A stretch of DNA of 64,000 bases from Stutzerimonas xanthomarina DSM 18231 (GTDB lineage: Bacteria > Pseudomonadota > Gammaproteobacteria > Pseudomonadales > Pseudomonadaceae), in contig NZ_FQXA01000001.1 of assembly GCF_900129835.1 (NCBI RefSeq), positions 558,001-622,000 of the forward strand, written 5' to 3'. The position numbers and the translations under genes were made by a program. The notes under the pieces were generated by a model. The model saw nothing but the letters and a program-made list of their open reading frames with translations. It did no database searches and was not told the DNA's origin. Of the stretch, positions 34,001 to 42,576 are shown piece by piece. Positions within the stretch are counted from its first letter, which is position 1. The number at the start of each line of letters is the position of its first letter.

Positions 34001-35212
34001 CAGGGCACCCGCGACATCCATCAACGCCGCGTCGTCAGGCTCCTGCTGCCCATTGGCCAAGGCTTCAACCAGACTGATCTGCTCCAGAATGATCCGCCGT
34101 GGCTGACCGAAACCGAGCACGGCGAGCGTATCGGCAATCTGCTTCAGCGGCGGCTGCAGTGCACCCACCTCGGCGAGGCTCATACGGTCGCTGCGTACGA
34201 ACAGGTCCAGGCTATCCTTGACCCGAACCAGCTCCTCGCACAACGCAGCCACAACCGAGCGCATGGCGCCGCGATCCGGCCCCGCCAGCTGTGCCCGCTC
34301 TTCATCGACCAGAGTGCTGTCGGGTAACGCATCATCCAGGCTGTACTCAGCCTTCAACGCCTGGATGCGCGGCGATTGGGCAGGCGCCTTGGCGATATAG
34401 AAAAGAAGATTCTTGGTCAGCTCGTCAGGAGCTGCCTGATTGATGCCCTCAGCGCCCTGCGTAACCAGACGCTTCAGCTCTTTGTCGACCTGGCGTAACA
34501 GGTTCCGAACCGTGGTGCCATTTGCGACAGCGCCACTGGCCAGCCCCTCGACCACACCGGACGCGATCTGCCACAGCGCGCCCAAAGGTGCATCCTTACA
34601 AAGCATTTCCAGACGCGCGAATACTCGCGCCATGTAGCTTAAATTAGTAGCTAGATCCTGATTGCGAATGACTCCGACCAAGGCGACTTGCAGCATCTGC
34701 CGTAGCTTTCGCAACAGACCTGGCAAATCCTCGGTCTGCCGCTGCGCCAAAAACTCGCCCGATAAGGCCGGCGCCCGCGCGGACATGTTTGGTGAAAACA
34801 GACTGGTTTCGGATAACAGCTTCTCGCCACGCGCCGCCCGGAGATCGTTGAGCAGCGGCAGCACAACCATGGGCAGATCGCGCCGAGCACTCTGGATACG
34901 ATCCAGATAAACCGGCATCTGCAGAATCGCCTGCATGAGTACTTCAAGCGCTTCGGTCTGGCTGGCGACGCTTTCGTCCAACAGCGCACGGGCAAGCTGC
35001 TCCATTTCCTCGGCAAGCAGTGCAGCGCCGTAGAATTCAACCATCTGCAAGGTGCCTTGCACCTGATGCACGTAGGTCAGACAGAAGCGCATCCGCGTCG
35101 AGTCTTGCGGGTTTTCGACGAACGCTTCCAAGGCCTGCCGTGCCTGCTTCAGCGTTTCGGCAATTTCGCCTTTCACCCACTCCAGGGCGACATAATCGTG
35201 CCGATCACCCAT
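28061..35212 (-). CDS. chpA: Hybrid chemosensory kinase ChpA (Pil-Chp system)
   Basis: At 2383 residues this is the CheA-type kinase of the type IV pilus chemosensory system. Five canonical H-T-L-K-G phosphotransfer sites occur at H795, H945, H1264, H1493 and H1640. Another module has threonine at the histidine position (T1087), and an N-terminal module reads VHQVQG. These are followed by a dimerisation/kinase core (HMLRNAVDHGIE, DDGAGIN, GRGVGMDVV), a CheW domain, and a receiver domain with phospho-acceptor D2312 (ILLDIEMPRMDG). MGDRHDYVALEW with GGAG upstream fixes the start. The linker near 1205-1215 is an Ala-Glu repeat. Confidence 0.96.
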   Translation of the reverse strand: MGDRHDYVALEWVKGEIAETLKQARQALEAFVENPQDSTRMRFCLTYVHQVQGTLQMVEFYGAALLAEEMEQLARALLDESVASQTEALEVLMQAILQMPVYLDRIQSARRDLPMVVLPLLNDLRAARGEKLLSETSLFSPNMSARAPALSGEFLAQRQTEDLPGLLRKLRQMLQVALVGVIRNQDLATNLSYMARVFARLEMLCKDAPLGALWQIASGVVEGLASGAVANGTTVRNLLRQVDKELKRLVTQGAEGINQAAPDELTKNLLFYIAKAPAQSPRIQALKAEYSLDDALPDSTLVDEERAQLAGPDRGAMRSVVAALCEELVRVKDSLDLFVRSDRMSLAEVGALQPPLKQIADTLAVLGFGQPRRIILEQISLVEALANGQQEPDDAALMDVAGALLYVEATLSGMVGGTAVEHRGEESHLPTTDVGQIHRLVIREARTGLEQAKDAIIEFIASQWNHQHLARVPELLTQSRGGLAMVPLARAAALLDACNRYIEEQLLAKQAIPDWQSLDTLADAITSVEYYLERLSEDCGSQGDLILDVAEESLQALGYPLSVQPSSEVEETNSETAFELSDPLDEIEVLSFEPAPEFEPALEIHDQRSTRSDLPQTELHSSAHAELTGQDGLGDDDVTEAEAFDWSGETIELTEPEATQANIAGTQNVTRDSEGLPTSGSLGYEVEWSEAEMAALDMPEVVLPGPMAQSVPDEPAMTMQDVMAAPVTAINPPARDVPPSLLPPPEGEEAIDDDLLEVFIEEAAEVLETITEYLPRWCEDPSDKGALGEVRRAFHTLKGSGRMVRALVIGELAWAVENLLNRVLDRSIDIGEPVKKLVSDVVALMPVLVEEFAAKAQRQRDDVDRLAATAHALARGQLPEPDPEGDVALAEPAREEVSEDVLDPQLLEIFRNEAEAHLATLVDFLADCAQRLPQPVTDPLQRALHTLKGSAHMAGILPMAEIATPLERMVKEFKANLIQMDMAEAELLHTAEQLLRRGLENLEHKPLAAIEGAEEFIARVHELHQARLADAGERGDREHGEPRDPGMIALFLSEGMNILLDAEALLQSWREHPAERQELTALLEELTTLGLGAQMAELPQIDTLCQVLLDLYAVVQEGRLAVSARFFDDVEQAHEALVGMMDQVAAGLQVTGQPELVARLENLLAEAIDPLTLEQLADGISAETYATVASAESAPEPLAEAEAEAEAEAWPVEPVLENELDEEMVEIFLDEAVDLLESAGGALERWLGDPSNQLALSALLRDLHTLKGGARMAEIRPIGDLAHELETLYEGLSDGRYVHTNDLATLLLRSHDQLAVQLEQLQAHHPMDAAMRLIEQIRAYRQGVAPSFDPAVSSDDEMPMAEEAPQGELIADAPEQLDDTLSGLDTDSDGLGATLPADDALVFEALDQPLAQVAAELSEEPEEPESAESQELTPAAKSGKTGEGRWESRDPELVEIFLDEGFDIIERAGASLQRWMEDVDNSFEIEALQRDLHTLKGGARMADIREIGDLAHELEYLYEGLCAGHYRASETLFTLLQTCHDRLAAMLDAVRAFRELPDGQDLIATIQRFRANPEEQLSMPSSVALKAAEEAAQDAAEAEILDIFVEEADELLEEMETALGRWEATRDSAGPLADMMRVLHTLKGGARLAAQGRLGDMAHDLEQRLSEAQLQDNPWTDSLFMDVQGGYDALLKEVESMRSRLIAEPEFATDRKLQESQPDDYAESSVIMLETPIVAASAQATVNSSPAKVLPFIRRAEQAALDAASRRAPQELVKVPAELLEGLVNLAGETSIFRGRVEQQVSDVGFTLSEMEATIERVRDQLRRLDTETQAQILSRYQAEAERAGYDDFDPLEMDRHSQLQQLSRALFESASDLLDLKETLAARNRDAETLLLQQARVNTELQEGLMRTRMVPFDRLVPRLRRIVRQVAGELGKQVEFHVGNATGEMDRSVLERIVAPLEHMLRNAVDHGIEVGTKRVAAGKPEHGNIRLDLSREGGDIVLALSDDGAGINLEAVRRKAIERGLMQPGSELSDHDVLQFILEAGFSTAEQVTQISGRGVGMDVVHSEVKQLGGSMSIESTLGKGTRFLIRLPFTVSVNRALMVYSGEDLYAIPLNTIEGIVRVSPYELEAYYQPGASRFEYAGQTYELRYLGELLNNGHRPKLVGQSLPLPVILVRSNEHSVAVQVDSLAGSREIVVKGLGPQFATVPGISGATILGDGRVVVILDLLATIRVLHAHLLTQQQPLRLLGDEEQAEVEVDRPTLVMVVDDSVTVRKVTSRLLERNGMNVLTAKDGVDAITQLQERKPDIILLDIEMPRMDGFEVATLVRHDEHLKDLPIIMITSRTGDKHRDRAMAIGVNEYLGKPYQESLLLEAIQQLVTRHE
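31586..31619. repeat. Hexanucleotide tandem repeat inside chpA
   Basis: Five perfect tandem copies of GGCTTC plus GGCT on the plus strand encode an (Ala-Glu)n linker in ChpA. Copy-number changes would stay in frame. Confidence 0.9.
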
Positions 35213-35223
35213 AGCGACTCCGC

Positions 35224-36108
35224 TCATAAACATTTCCGGGTAAAGGCCAGAACCTGACTATCAGCCACCGGAACCAGCTCCGGGTGCTGCCAACCGACCA
35301 CCTCGCCCGCACCAATAACCAACAACCCTCCCGGCGCTAGGCGCTCGGCAAGACGATTGAGGATTTCGCGGCGGCGCCAGCGACGGAAGTAGATCAATAG
35401 GTTCTGACAAAAAATGACGTCCACATCGGACATTGGCGCACTGGCCAGCTCCAGCACGTTAAGTCGGGCAAAGCACACCCTTGCTGCCAGGCTGGGCACC
35501 ACTCGGAAGCGATCATCCGCCAGCGCTTGGAAATACCGCTCGCGCAAGTCGGGGTCCAGCTGCTCGAGCCGACGACGAACATAGAGGCCGTCGCGCGAAC
35601 GGTTCAAGGCGCTGAGACTGATATCGGTTCCTATCACACCAAAGTGTGTTTCGCCGCTGGTGCAGGTAAGCGCCTCGGCTGCACAAATCGCCAATGAGTA
35701 GGTTTCCTCGCCGCTCGCGCAACCGACGCTCCACAACGACCAGGGCCGCGTAGCGCTTCGCGACTCGACACGCTGCTTCATGTAAGCGGAAAGCATTGCA
35801 AATGACGGAGGGTGACGAAAAAAGCGAGTCTCCTGTACCGTCAGACGGTCCATCAGGGTGGACCATTCCACAGCGCCCCGAGGGCCGTCGGTGACCTGAC
35901 GATAATAACTCGCGTAGTCCTGCGCCCCGACTTCGCGCATGCGGCTGCTCAGGTTGGTTTGAAGAAAGGTCCGACGCTGTTCGGTTACGACCATGCCAGA
36001 GCGTTCCTCGAGCAGGGCCTGCCAGTCGTCGAACTCTGCAGCCGACATATCAGCCAAGGGTCTCAGTGACCAATCAACGCCTGGCTGCATGCCCTGCCCC
36101 TTATCCAT
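35224..36108 (-). CDS. pilK: CheR-type methyltransferase PilK
   Basis: The 294-residue protein has a CheR N-terminal helical part (LLEERSGMVVTEQRRTFLQTNLSSRMRE) and a SAM-binding domain with WSVGCASGEETYSLA, IGTDIS and DVIFCQNLLIYF. It methylates glutamates of the receptor PilJ. It lies 42 bases from pilJ and 11 bases before chpA, in one operon. Confidence 0.93.
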   Translation of the reverse strand: MDKGQGMQPGVDWSLRPLADMSAAEFDDWQALLEERSGMVVTEQRRTFLQTNLSSRMREVGAQDYASYYRQVTDGPRGAVEWSTLMDRLTVQETRFFRHPPSFAMLSAYMKQRVESRSATRPWSLWSVGCASGEETYSLAICAAEALTCTSGETHFGVIGTDISLSALNRSRDGLYVRRRLEQLDPDLRERYFQALADDRFRVVPSLAARVCFARLNVLELASAPMSDVDVIFCQNLLIYFRRWRRREILNRLAERLAPGGLLVIGAGEVVGWQHPELVPVADSQVLAFTRKCL

Positions 36109-36150
36109 GAACTTCCGCAGCGGCCCATTTCAGGCCGCTGCGCTCTCAAG

Positions 36151-38199
36151 TCAGGCCTGATCCTGCGCATCCGGCAGGGTAAAGCCGGATACCGAATGCC
36201 GCATCTCGTTGGCCATCTTGGCGAGGTTACCAATGCTCTTCGCAGTAGCGGTGGTACCCGACGAGGTCTGCGAGGTAATTTCCTGAATGACGTTCATGGT
36301 GTTGGAAATGTGACCAGCCGAGGACGCCTGTTGGCGAGCTGCGTTCGAAATGTTCTGGATGAGCGCCGCTAGGCTCTTGGATACCTTTTCGATTTCTTCC
36401 AGAGCGACCCCTGCGTCCTGGGCCAGGCGGGCACCTCGAACCACTTCGGAGGTGGTCTGTTCCATCGAGATAACGGCTTCGTTCGTGTCGGTCTGAATGG
36501 TCTTGACCAGCGCTTCGATCTGCTTGGTTGCCGCGGAGGAACGCTCTGCAAGACGCTGTACTTCGTCCGCAACCACAGCGAATCCTCGACCGGCGTCACC
36601 AGCCATAGATGCCTGGATCGCGGCGTTCAGTGCGAGGATGTTGGTCTGGTCGGCAATGTCGTTAATCAGGCTGACGATATCGCCGATTTCCTGTGAGGAC
36701 TCGCCGAGACGCTTGATTCGCTTGGAGGTGTCCTGAATCTGTTCCCGGATGTTATCCATACCGGTGATGGTGTTATGCACCACCTCGTTGCCCTTGTTCG
36801 CAATGGCTACCGAACGCTCGGCTACGGCCGAGGACTCCGCGGCGTTGGCCGATACTTGGTCAATCGACACAGCCATTTCGTTGATCGCAGCCGATGCACC
36901 CGCAATTTCCTGAGCCTGATGCTCGGACGCCTCGGCCAGATGCATTGCGGTCGCCTGGGTTTCCTGGGCCGCACCCGACACCTGCACGGCGGTCTGGTTG
37001 ATCGTTTCCACCAGGTCACGCAACTGGTCGATGGAATAGTTGATCGAGTCGGCGATGGCGCCGGTGAAGTCTTCGGTAACCGTGGCGGCTACCGTCAGGT
37101 CACCGTCAGCCAGGTCGCCGATTTCGTCAAGCAGACGCAGAATCGCTGTCTGGTTACGCTCGTTCTTTTCCGCGGTTTCGCTCAACCGGCGACGAGTGAC
37201 CTGAACCATGACCCAGCCGATCAACAGAATCGAGGCAAGCGCCAAGGCACCGAGGACATAGCCAGCCAGTGTATTGATGTAGCGGGCTTCGGCACGGCTT
37301 TGAAGCCCCTGCGTCAGCTCAGATGTCTTGTCGAGCAAGGTCTGCGAGACCTCGAAAATGCTGTTCGACGACTCTCGTACCTGGAACAGCTCCGGCGAGG
37401 TTTCCAGAATCTCGTCTACCGATCCGGAAACGAACTGGAACAGCTCGGAAATTGCGGCGAGTCGGTCCAGTGCTTCGACATCGCTGACCCGGCTGATCCC
37501 CATGGCCTCGTTGCCTTCGAGCATGGCGCTGAGCACCCGACCGAACAGGCTGGCGTCGCGACCAAACATGTCTGCCGCCTGCACAGAGTCCTGATCGCCA
37601 GAAAGCACTTTGTTGACCGAACCCAGAATCCGTTCGGCGAGCAGAGATTGACGCTGTGCCACGGAAACCTGAGCGGCTGGCGCGCCACTTTCGAGAAGGA
37701 TGTCCACAACCTCCTCATACTCGACCTGGAGCTGCGGAATGGTTTCGGCGAGGGTGGCAGCAACCTGATGCAAGGACAGTACGGTTTGCTCGCTCGCAAG
37801 GATCGCGTCGGTGTTCTGCCGCAGCGTATCCCAATCCTGCTGCACCGCCGCCACTTCAGACTGAAGCGACTCCGGCACTGCTGGAAGTCCAATGCGCTCA
37901 TCGCCAACGGAGAGATAACTCCAACGCTCACTGAAGTCGTTACGGGCATCTTTCAGCGAGTCGAATGCCTCGGGAGTTCCGGTAGCCGCCTCAACCGCGT
38001 TCTTCGCAATGCGCTGGGAGAGAACTCGCAGCTCACCGGCGTGTCCAACGTACTCGTTATCGTAGTCGGCCTGTGTATTGATGTACGCGAAGTTCACGAA
38101 CAGCAACACCATCGAAACGATCAGGAGGATAAACAGTCCGGCGATCAACGTATTGCTACGTACCCCTGCCAGCAAAGCATTAGCGTTCATTTTTTTCAT
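36151..38199 (-). CDS. pilJ: Type IV pilus chemoreceptor PilJ
   Basis: The 682-residue methyl-accepting chemotaxis protein has a first membrane segment at about 19-38 and a large periplasmic helical sensor domain. A second membrane segment follows at about 312-332, then a HAMP-like linker and the signalling hairpin ([36 protein letters not shown], core region near 520). In P. aeruginosa PilJ senses pilin/surface contact and steers ChpA. The coding sequence is highly conserved in the cytoplasmic part. The start is preceded by a modest GGA. Confidence 0.95.
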   Translation of the reverse strand: MKKMNANALLAGVRSNTLIAGLFILLIVSMVLLFVNFAYINTQADYDNEYVGHAGELRVLSQRIAKNAVEAATGTPEAFDSLKDARNDFSERWSYLSVGDERIGLPAVPESLQSEVAAVQQDWDTLRQNTDAILASEQTVLSLHQVAATLAETIPQLQVEYEEVVDILLESGAPAAQVSVAQRQSLLAERILGSVNKVLSGDQDSVQAADMFGRDASLFGRVLSAMLEGNEAMGISRVSDVEALDRLAAISELFQFVSGSVDEILETSPELFQVRESSNSIFEVSQTLLDKTSELTQGLQSRAEARYINTLAGYVLGALALASILLIGWVMVQVTRRRLSETAEKNERNQTAILRLLDEIGDLADGDLTVAATVTEDFTGAIADSINYSIDQLRDLVETINQTAVQVSGAAQETQATAMHLAEASEHQAQEIAGASAAINEMAVSIDQVSANAAESSAVAERSVAIANKGNEVVHNTITGMDNIREQIQDTSKRIKRLGESSQEIGDIVSLINDIADQTNILALNAAIQASMAGDAGRGFAVVADEVQRLAERSSAATKQIEALVKTIQTDTNEAVISMEQTTSEVVRGARLAQDAGVALEEIEKVSKSLAALIQNISNAARQQASSAGHISNTMNVIQEITSQTSSGTTATAKSIGNLAKMANEMRHSVSGFTLPDAQDQA

Positions 38200-38278
38200 T
38201 TTTTCCGGCCCCCGCCTGGACCACCCGTACGTTTCCTTCCAAGAACCAAAAGGCCGGCATCAGCCGACCCCACCTAAA

Positions 38279-38815
38279 TCAATACGCCACGTCCAGAAAT
38301 GTCTGGTGCGCGGCAAGCGCATGCGGACTGAAGACCAGCCAGGGCTGCTCACGCTGAAAGACACCGTGAATGAAGGGTTGAATCGATGCCTCGACTGGAG
38401 GCAACTGTTCGGAGAAAGCATCAACCGGAAAATGTTGCATGCCGAACACTTCATCGACCGTCAATCCCGCGAACACTTCCTGATGATCCACTACCAACAC
38501 ACGGCGCTGCTTGCGTAGCGGCGACAACTCCAGCCCCAGGTAGCCGCACAGATCCATGACAGGCAAAAGCCTACCGCGGACGTTGGCCACACCTTTCACC
38601 CAGGATTTAACACCGGGCAGCAAGGTATAGCGCGGTTCGTGGAGTATTTCGCCAACCTCCCCCATCGGGGCAACGAACAAACGCCCCCCCATTCGAAAAC
38701 CGATGCCAGCCCAGGTCTGGATGGCTTCCTGCTGCGAAGGCAGGCCGGCCGCCAACGCTCGGCAGCGGGCATCAATTTCCAGAAGTCGCTGAAAAGGCGT
38801 AGGCGTATCCGACAT
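38279..38815 (-). CDS. pilI: CheW-type scaffold PilI
   Basis: This 178-residue CheW-domain protein (GIGFRMGGRLFVAPMGEVGEIL; GVANVRGRLLPVMDLCGYLG) links PilJ to ChpA. It sits between pilH and pilJ in the conserved order pilG-pilH-pilI-pilJ-pilK. Confidence 0.94.
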   Translation of the reverse strand: MSDTPTPFQRLLEIDARCRALAAGLPSQQEAIQTWAGIGFRMGGRLFVAPMGEVGEILHEPRYTLLPGVKSWVKGVANVRGRLLPVMDLCGYLGLELSPLRKQRRVLVVDHQEVFAGLTVDEVFGMQHFPVDAFSEQLPPVEASIQPFIHGVFQREQPWLVFSPHALAAHQTFLDVAY

Positions 38816-38853
38816 GCTGGCAACTTCCCTTGTCCGAATCCCGAAAACGTCGA

Positions 38854-39219
38854 TTAACCGGCAAGTACCGCGTTCAGGGTCTTCAGCAGTGTCGCTTCGT
38901 CCACCGGCTTGGTCAGGTAATCCTTGGCCCCTTGGCGCTTGCCCCAGACCTTATCGGTTTCCTGATCCTTGGTGGTCACAATGATCACAGGAATGTGACT
39001 GGTTTCAGCATCTTTGGTCAGCTGACGGGTGGCCTGGAAACCGTTCAGGCCGGGCATGACGATATCCATCAACACCGCGTCCGGCTTCTCCTGGCGCGCA
39101 AGCGCTACACCATCGGCACCGTTTTCGGCCTTTAGAACGACGTGACCATGCTTTTCCAGCATGGCGGTCAGCTTGTACATCTCGGTCGGCGAGTCATCAA
39201 CAATCAGAACGCGAGCCAT
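38854..39219 (-). CDS. pilH: Response regulator PilH
   Basis: The 121-residue stand-alone receiver has the acidic pair D8-D9, the phospho-acceptor D52 (VLMDIVMPG) and a conserved lysine (LTKPVD). PilH opposes PilG and is associated with PilU/PilT-driven retraction in P. aeruginosa. A GGAG-like site lies upstream (CACGGAGTAACCATG). Confidence 0.94.
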   Translation of the reverse strand: MARVLIVDDSPTEMYKLTAMLEKHGHVVLKAENGADGVALARQEKPDAVLMDIVMPGLNGFQATRQLTKDAETSHIPVIIVTTKDQETDKVWGKRQGAKDYLTKPVDEATLLKTLNAVLAG

Positions 39220-39261
39220 GGTTACTCCGTGGGGAAGGCTTCAGCGGCACAGGGCCGAACT

Positions 39262-39669
39262 TCAGGATACGTGCTCTACCGGTGCGAAATCGGGCACATG
39301 AGCCTTGATAGCACCGAGCAACTCTTCTTTGCTGAACGGCTTGGTGAGGTACTGATCCGACCCCACGATCCGCCCCTTGGCCTTGTCAAACAAACCATCC
39401 TTTGAGGACAGCATGATCACCGGCGTGGACTTGAAAGAACTGTTGTTCTTGATCAGCGCGCAGGTCTGATAACCATCAAGCCGGGGCATCATGATATCGA
39501 CGAAGATGATGCGCGGGTGACTATCCGCGATCTTGGCAAGCGCATCGAAGCCATCCACCGCCGTGATCACATCACAACCTACTTTTTTCAGTAGCGTTTC
39601 GGCGGTGCGACGAATCGTTTTCGAATCGTCGATCACCATGACCTTCAAGCCCTCGGAGTGCTGTTCCAT
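39262..39669 (-). CDS. pilG: Response regulator PilG
   Basis: The 135-residue stand-alone receiver has D14-D15, the phospho-acceptor D58 (IIFVDIMMPRLDG) and LTKPFSKEE. PilG stimulates pilus extension and cAMP signalling. It is the first gene of the Pil-Chp operon. The 236-base divergent gap toward gshB holds its promoter, which I could not define by eye. Confidence 0.94.
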   Translation of the reverse strand: MEQHSEGLKVMVIDDSKTIRRTAETLLKKVGCDVITAVDGFDALAKIADSHPRIIFVDIMMPRLDGYQTCALIKNNSSFKSTPVIMLSSKDGLFDKAKGRIVGSDQYLTKPFSKEELLGAIKAHVPDFAPVEHVS

Positions 39670-39905
39670 TTCGCCCTACCATCGCCTCGGTGAGTCGTAG
39701 TTTATCGTTATGTCAGTGCGCCGGAGGCCCTGTCATCGATGGGCTGCACCCAATCGCCGGACCTTTTTAGCACACTCATCAAATGCAAGCTATCCGCCGC
39801 CGGAGCAGCGGGATTTTCCTTGACCCAGCGCACAACCGCGGCCACTCTGCGTCGATATTTCAAGCCTCTGGCAGCGCTTGCCTGCCCCTCGTTGGAGACC
39901 ACAAC

Positions 39906-40865
39906 ATGACTGTTCGCGTCGGGATCATCATGGACCCAATCGCGCAGATCGCCTTCAAGAAAGACAGCTCCCTGGCCATGCTGCTGGCAGCCCAGGACCG
40001 CGGCTGGACGATCTACTACATGGAGCAACGCGATCTCTACCAGCTCGCCGGCGAGGCGCGCGCCCGCATGCGCCCGATCCAGGTCTTCAACGATTCCCAG
40101 CGCTGGTACGAAACAGGGGAAGAAGAAGACAGCGCTCTTGCCGACCTTAATGTCATCCTGATGCGCAAGGATCCGCCTTTTAACAGCGAGTATGTCTACG
40201 CCACCTATCTGCTAGAGCTTGCTGAGCAGGCCGGCACACTCGTGGTAAATCGCCCGCAGAGTCTGCGCGACTGCAACGAGAAGTTCTTTGCCACCCAGTT
40301 TCCGCAATGCACCCCACCGACCCTTGTCAGTAGGCGGTCCGACATTCTGCGGGAGTTTGCTCGCGAGCAGCGTGACATCATTCTCAAACCGCTGGATGAA
40401 ATGGGCGGCGCGTCGATTTTCCGCCACCGCGAAGGCGACCCGAACCTGTCGGTAATTCTCGAGGTGCTAACCGAGCATGGCGGTCGTCAGATTATGGCGC
40501 AGCGTTACATACCGGCCATCAAGGAAGGCGACAAGCGTATCCTGATGATAGACGGCGAGCCGGTACCCTACTGCCTGGCGCGTATCCCGGCAGTGGGCGA
40601 AACCCGGGGCAATCTCGCTGCCGGGGGACGCGGCGTCGCTCAGCCGCTTTCTGAGCGTGACAAGGAGATCGCCGCGATTGTGGGTCCGGAGCTGCGCAAA
40701 CGCGGGCTGCTTTTCGTCGGCCTGGACGTGATCGGCGAGTTCCTCACCGAGATCAACATCACAAGCCCGACCTGCATCCGCGAGATCGACAATGCCTTCG
40801 ATACCCGCATCGGCGCGCGTCTGATGGATGCTATCGCAGCGAAACTGAGCGAATCCAACGTTTAG
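39906..40865 (+). CDS. gshB: Glutathione synthetase
   Basis: GshB joins glycine to gamma-glutamylcysteine using ATP. The 319-residue ATP-grasp enzyme starts at MTVRVGIIMDP with a GGAG upstream; the longer open frame is not conserved sequence. Blocks such as LMRKDPPFNSEYVYATYLLE, KPLDEMGGASIFR and TEINITSPTCIREID are typical. It is followed by a hairpin (40873-40895) without a T run, then tonB. Confidence 0.97.
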   Translation: MTVRVGIIMDPIAQIAFKKDSSLAMLLAAQDRGWTIYYMEQRDLYQLAGEARARMRPIQVFNDSQRWYETGEEEDSALADLNVILMRKDPPFNSEYVYATYLLELAEQAGTLVVNRPQSLRDCNEKFFATQFPQCTPPTLVSRRSDILREFAREQRDIILKPLDEMGGASIFRHREGDPNLSVILEVLTEHGGRQIMAQRYIPAIKEGDKRILMIDGEPVPYCLARIPAVGETRGNLAAGGRGVAQPLSERDKEIAAIVGPELRKRGLLFVGLDVIGEFLTEINITSPTCIREIDNAFDTRIGARLMDAIAAKLSESNV

Positions 40866-40872
40866 CTCCAGC

Positions 40873-40895
40873 GCGGTTGGCGCAGGGCCAACCGC
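40873..40895 (+). terminator. Hairpin after gshB
   Basis: GCGGTTGGC and GCCAACCGC form a 9-base stem with a 5-base loop, 8 bases after the stop. Without a T tract, termination is uncertain. The rest of the 160-base gap before tonB shows no other feature. Confidence 0.45.
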
Positions 40896-41027
40896 CTCTC
40901 GCTCAAATTGCCTGCTGCGCTTCGGTCGACGCCTCGTCGTAGCCACCCATCAAAGCTGCCGCCTGGTTCATAGACTTTTACAGTCACGCTGGGCAGACTG
41001 CGCGCACTTCAAGCCGACTGAAATGCG

Positions 41028-41924
41028 ATGAACGCTGCTACACGCCAACCTTCCCTTGCCCCTACCGGAGTCCGTCCGGCAGACCGTCTCGGCTTTACGA
41101 TTTTTCTTGCAGCCGCGCTGCACGGCGCGCTTATCCTTGGGCTCGGATTTACCCTGTCCGAACCAAAGCAGACCAGCAAATCGCTCGAAATAACCTTGTC
41201 CACCTTCAAAAGCGAAGAGCAGCCGAAGGACGCAGATTTCCTGGCCCAGGACAATCAGCAGGGCAGCGGCACGCTGGAGCATAAGGCCTCGCCAAAAACA
41301 ACCGAGCAAGCGCCGTTTCAAGACACTCAGGTACGCAAGGTCTCGCCCGCTTCGTCGCCCCCGCCAAGTAACCCTAGCGAGGCGCCTAAGACATCCGTAG
41401 CGACGCGCACCCCGCAACCTGACAAGACACCGGCCAAGCCACAAAAGAACAAGCCGCAGCCGCAGGCGCAACCGGCGCCCGTCTACGACAGCTCGCAGCT
41501 CAGCGCGGAAATCGCCAGCCTTGAAGCCGAACTCGCGCAACAGGTCGAGCAATATGCCAAGCGGCCACGTGTCAGTCGTCAGAACAGCGCTGCCACCATG
41601 CGCGACATCAGCGCTTGGTATCGTGACGAATGGCGCAAGAAAGTCGAGCGCATCGGCAACCTGAACTACCCCGACGAGGCGCGCCGTCAACGTATCTACG
41701 GCAGCTTGCGCATGTTGGTGGTCGTTGACCGAAACGGCGCGGTACAGGAACTTCGAGTGCTCGAATCCTCAGGCCAGCCAATGCTCGACGAGGCCGCCAT
41801 GCGCATTGTCAGGCTTGCCGCACCTTTCGCGCCTTTTTCGGGTGAGCTGGCACAGAACTTCGATCAAGTGGAAATCATCAGAACCTGGCGGTTCGAGCGC
41901 GGCGACCGCCTGTCCAGCCGCTAG
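41028..41924 (+). CDS. tonB: TonB-family energy transducer (TonB3-like)
   Basis: The 298-residue protein has an N-terminal membrane anchor (about 20-43), a Pro/Lys/Ser-rich periplasmic spacer (about 75-150), a short helical region and a C-terminal TonB domain (LNYPDEARRQRIYGSLRMLVVVDRNGAVQELRVLESSG). TonB proteins carry proton-motive force to outer membrane receptors. The gene at this position in P. aeruginosa (tonB3) is needed for twitching motility, which fits its closeness to pil-chp. Neighbours gshB and yqgE are as in PAO1. Confidence 0.9.
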   Translation: MNAATRQPSLAPTGVRPADRLGFTIFLAAALHGALILGLGFTLSEPKQTSKSLEITLSTFKSEEQPKDADFLAQDNQQGSGTLEHKASPKTTEQAPFQDTQVRKVSPASSPPPSNPSEAPKTSVATRTPQPDKTPAKPQKNKPQPQAQPAPVYDSSQLSAEIASLEAELAQQVEQYAKRPRVSRQNSAATMRDISAWYRDEWRKKVERIGNLNYPDEARRQRIYGSLRMLVVVDRNGAVQELRVLESSGQPMLDEAAMRIVRLAAPFAPFSGELAQNFDQVEIIRTWRFERGDRLSSR

Positions 41925-42006
41925 CCGTAAACCTGCACACCGTATCAGTCACAGCATCTCGCGCAGCCGCTTCACGGCCCAGCCCGCAACGCTTAAGCTA
42001 GCAGCC

Positions 42007-42576
42007 ATGAACGCGACCTCGCCCAGCTACCTCAAGCATCACTTTCTGATCGCCATGCCGCATATGGCGGACCCCAATTTCGCCCAGGCCTTGATCTATC
42101 TGGTGGAACACAACCGGGACGGCGCGATGGGGCTCATTGTTAACCGCCCGAGCGGATTGAGCCTGGGGGACATACTCGAGCAGCTCCGCCCAGATCAGCC
42201 TGGCGATGCCAGCAGCCAGCAACTGACAACCTTTTCGGGCGGTCCGGTACAGACCGATAGAGGCTTCGTACTGCATCCTGCCGACGCCCAGTTTCAGGCA
42301 ACGCTTGACTTGGGTCCGCTCGGCGTAACGACCTCCCAGGACGTTCTTTTCGCCATTGCTGACGGCTACGGCCCCAAGCAGCATTTCATTGCCCTCGGTT
42401 ATGCGGGCTGGGAACCCGGTCAACTGGAAGCGGAGCTGGCCGAAAATGCCTGGCTGAGCTGCCCGGCACAGCCAGAGATTCTGTTCGACCTGCCCTACGG
42501 TCAGCGTTTGAATGCTGCTGCAGCATCGCTGGGGGTCGATCTGAGACTGCTCAGCAGCCAGGTGGGCCACGCATGA
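42007..42576 (+). CDS. yqgE: YqgE/AlgH-family protein
   Basis: This 189-residue DUF179 protein has the family blocks LKHHFLIAMPHMADPNFAQALIYLVEHN, GLIVNRPSG and GGPVQTDRGFVLH. It is known as AlgH in P. aeruginosa, where it has been linked to alginate control, but its biochemical role is not settled. The start at MNATSPSYL is chosen by homology; the frame is open further upstream. It overlaps ruvX by 4 bases. Confidence 0.92.
   Translation: MNATSPSYLKHHFLIAMPHMADPNFAQALIYLVEHNRDGAMGLIVNRPSGLSLGDILEQLRPDQPGDASSQQLTTFSGGPVQTDRGFVLHPADAQFQATLDLGPLGVTTSQDVLFAIADGYGPKQHFIALGYAGWEPGQLEAELAENAWLSCPAQPEILFDLPYGQRLNAAAASLGVDLRLLSSQVGHA

Noticed and set aside
39869..39885. Sigma54-like TGGCAG...TTGCC before gshB
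   Set aside because: The spacing between the two blocks is too short for a -24/-12 promoter.
41725..42006. N-terminal extension of YqgE overlapping tonB
   Set aside because: The open frame runs back into tonB, but the translation there is a shadow. The conserved protein begins at 42007.
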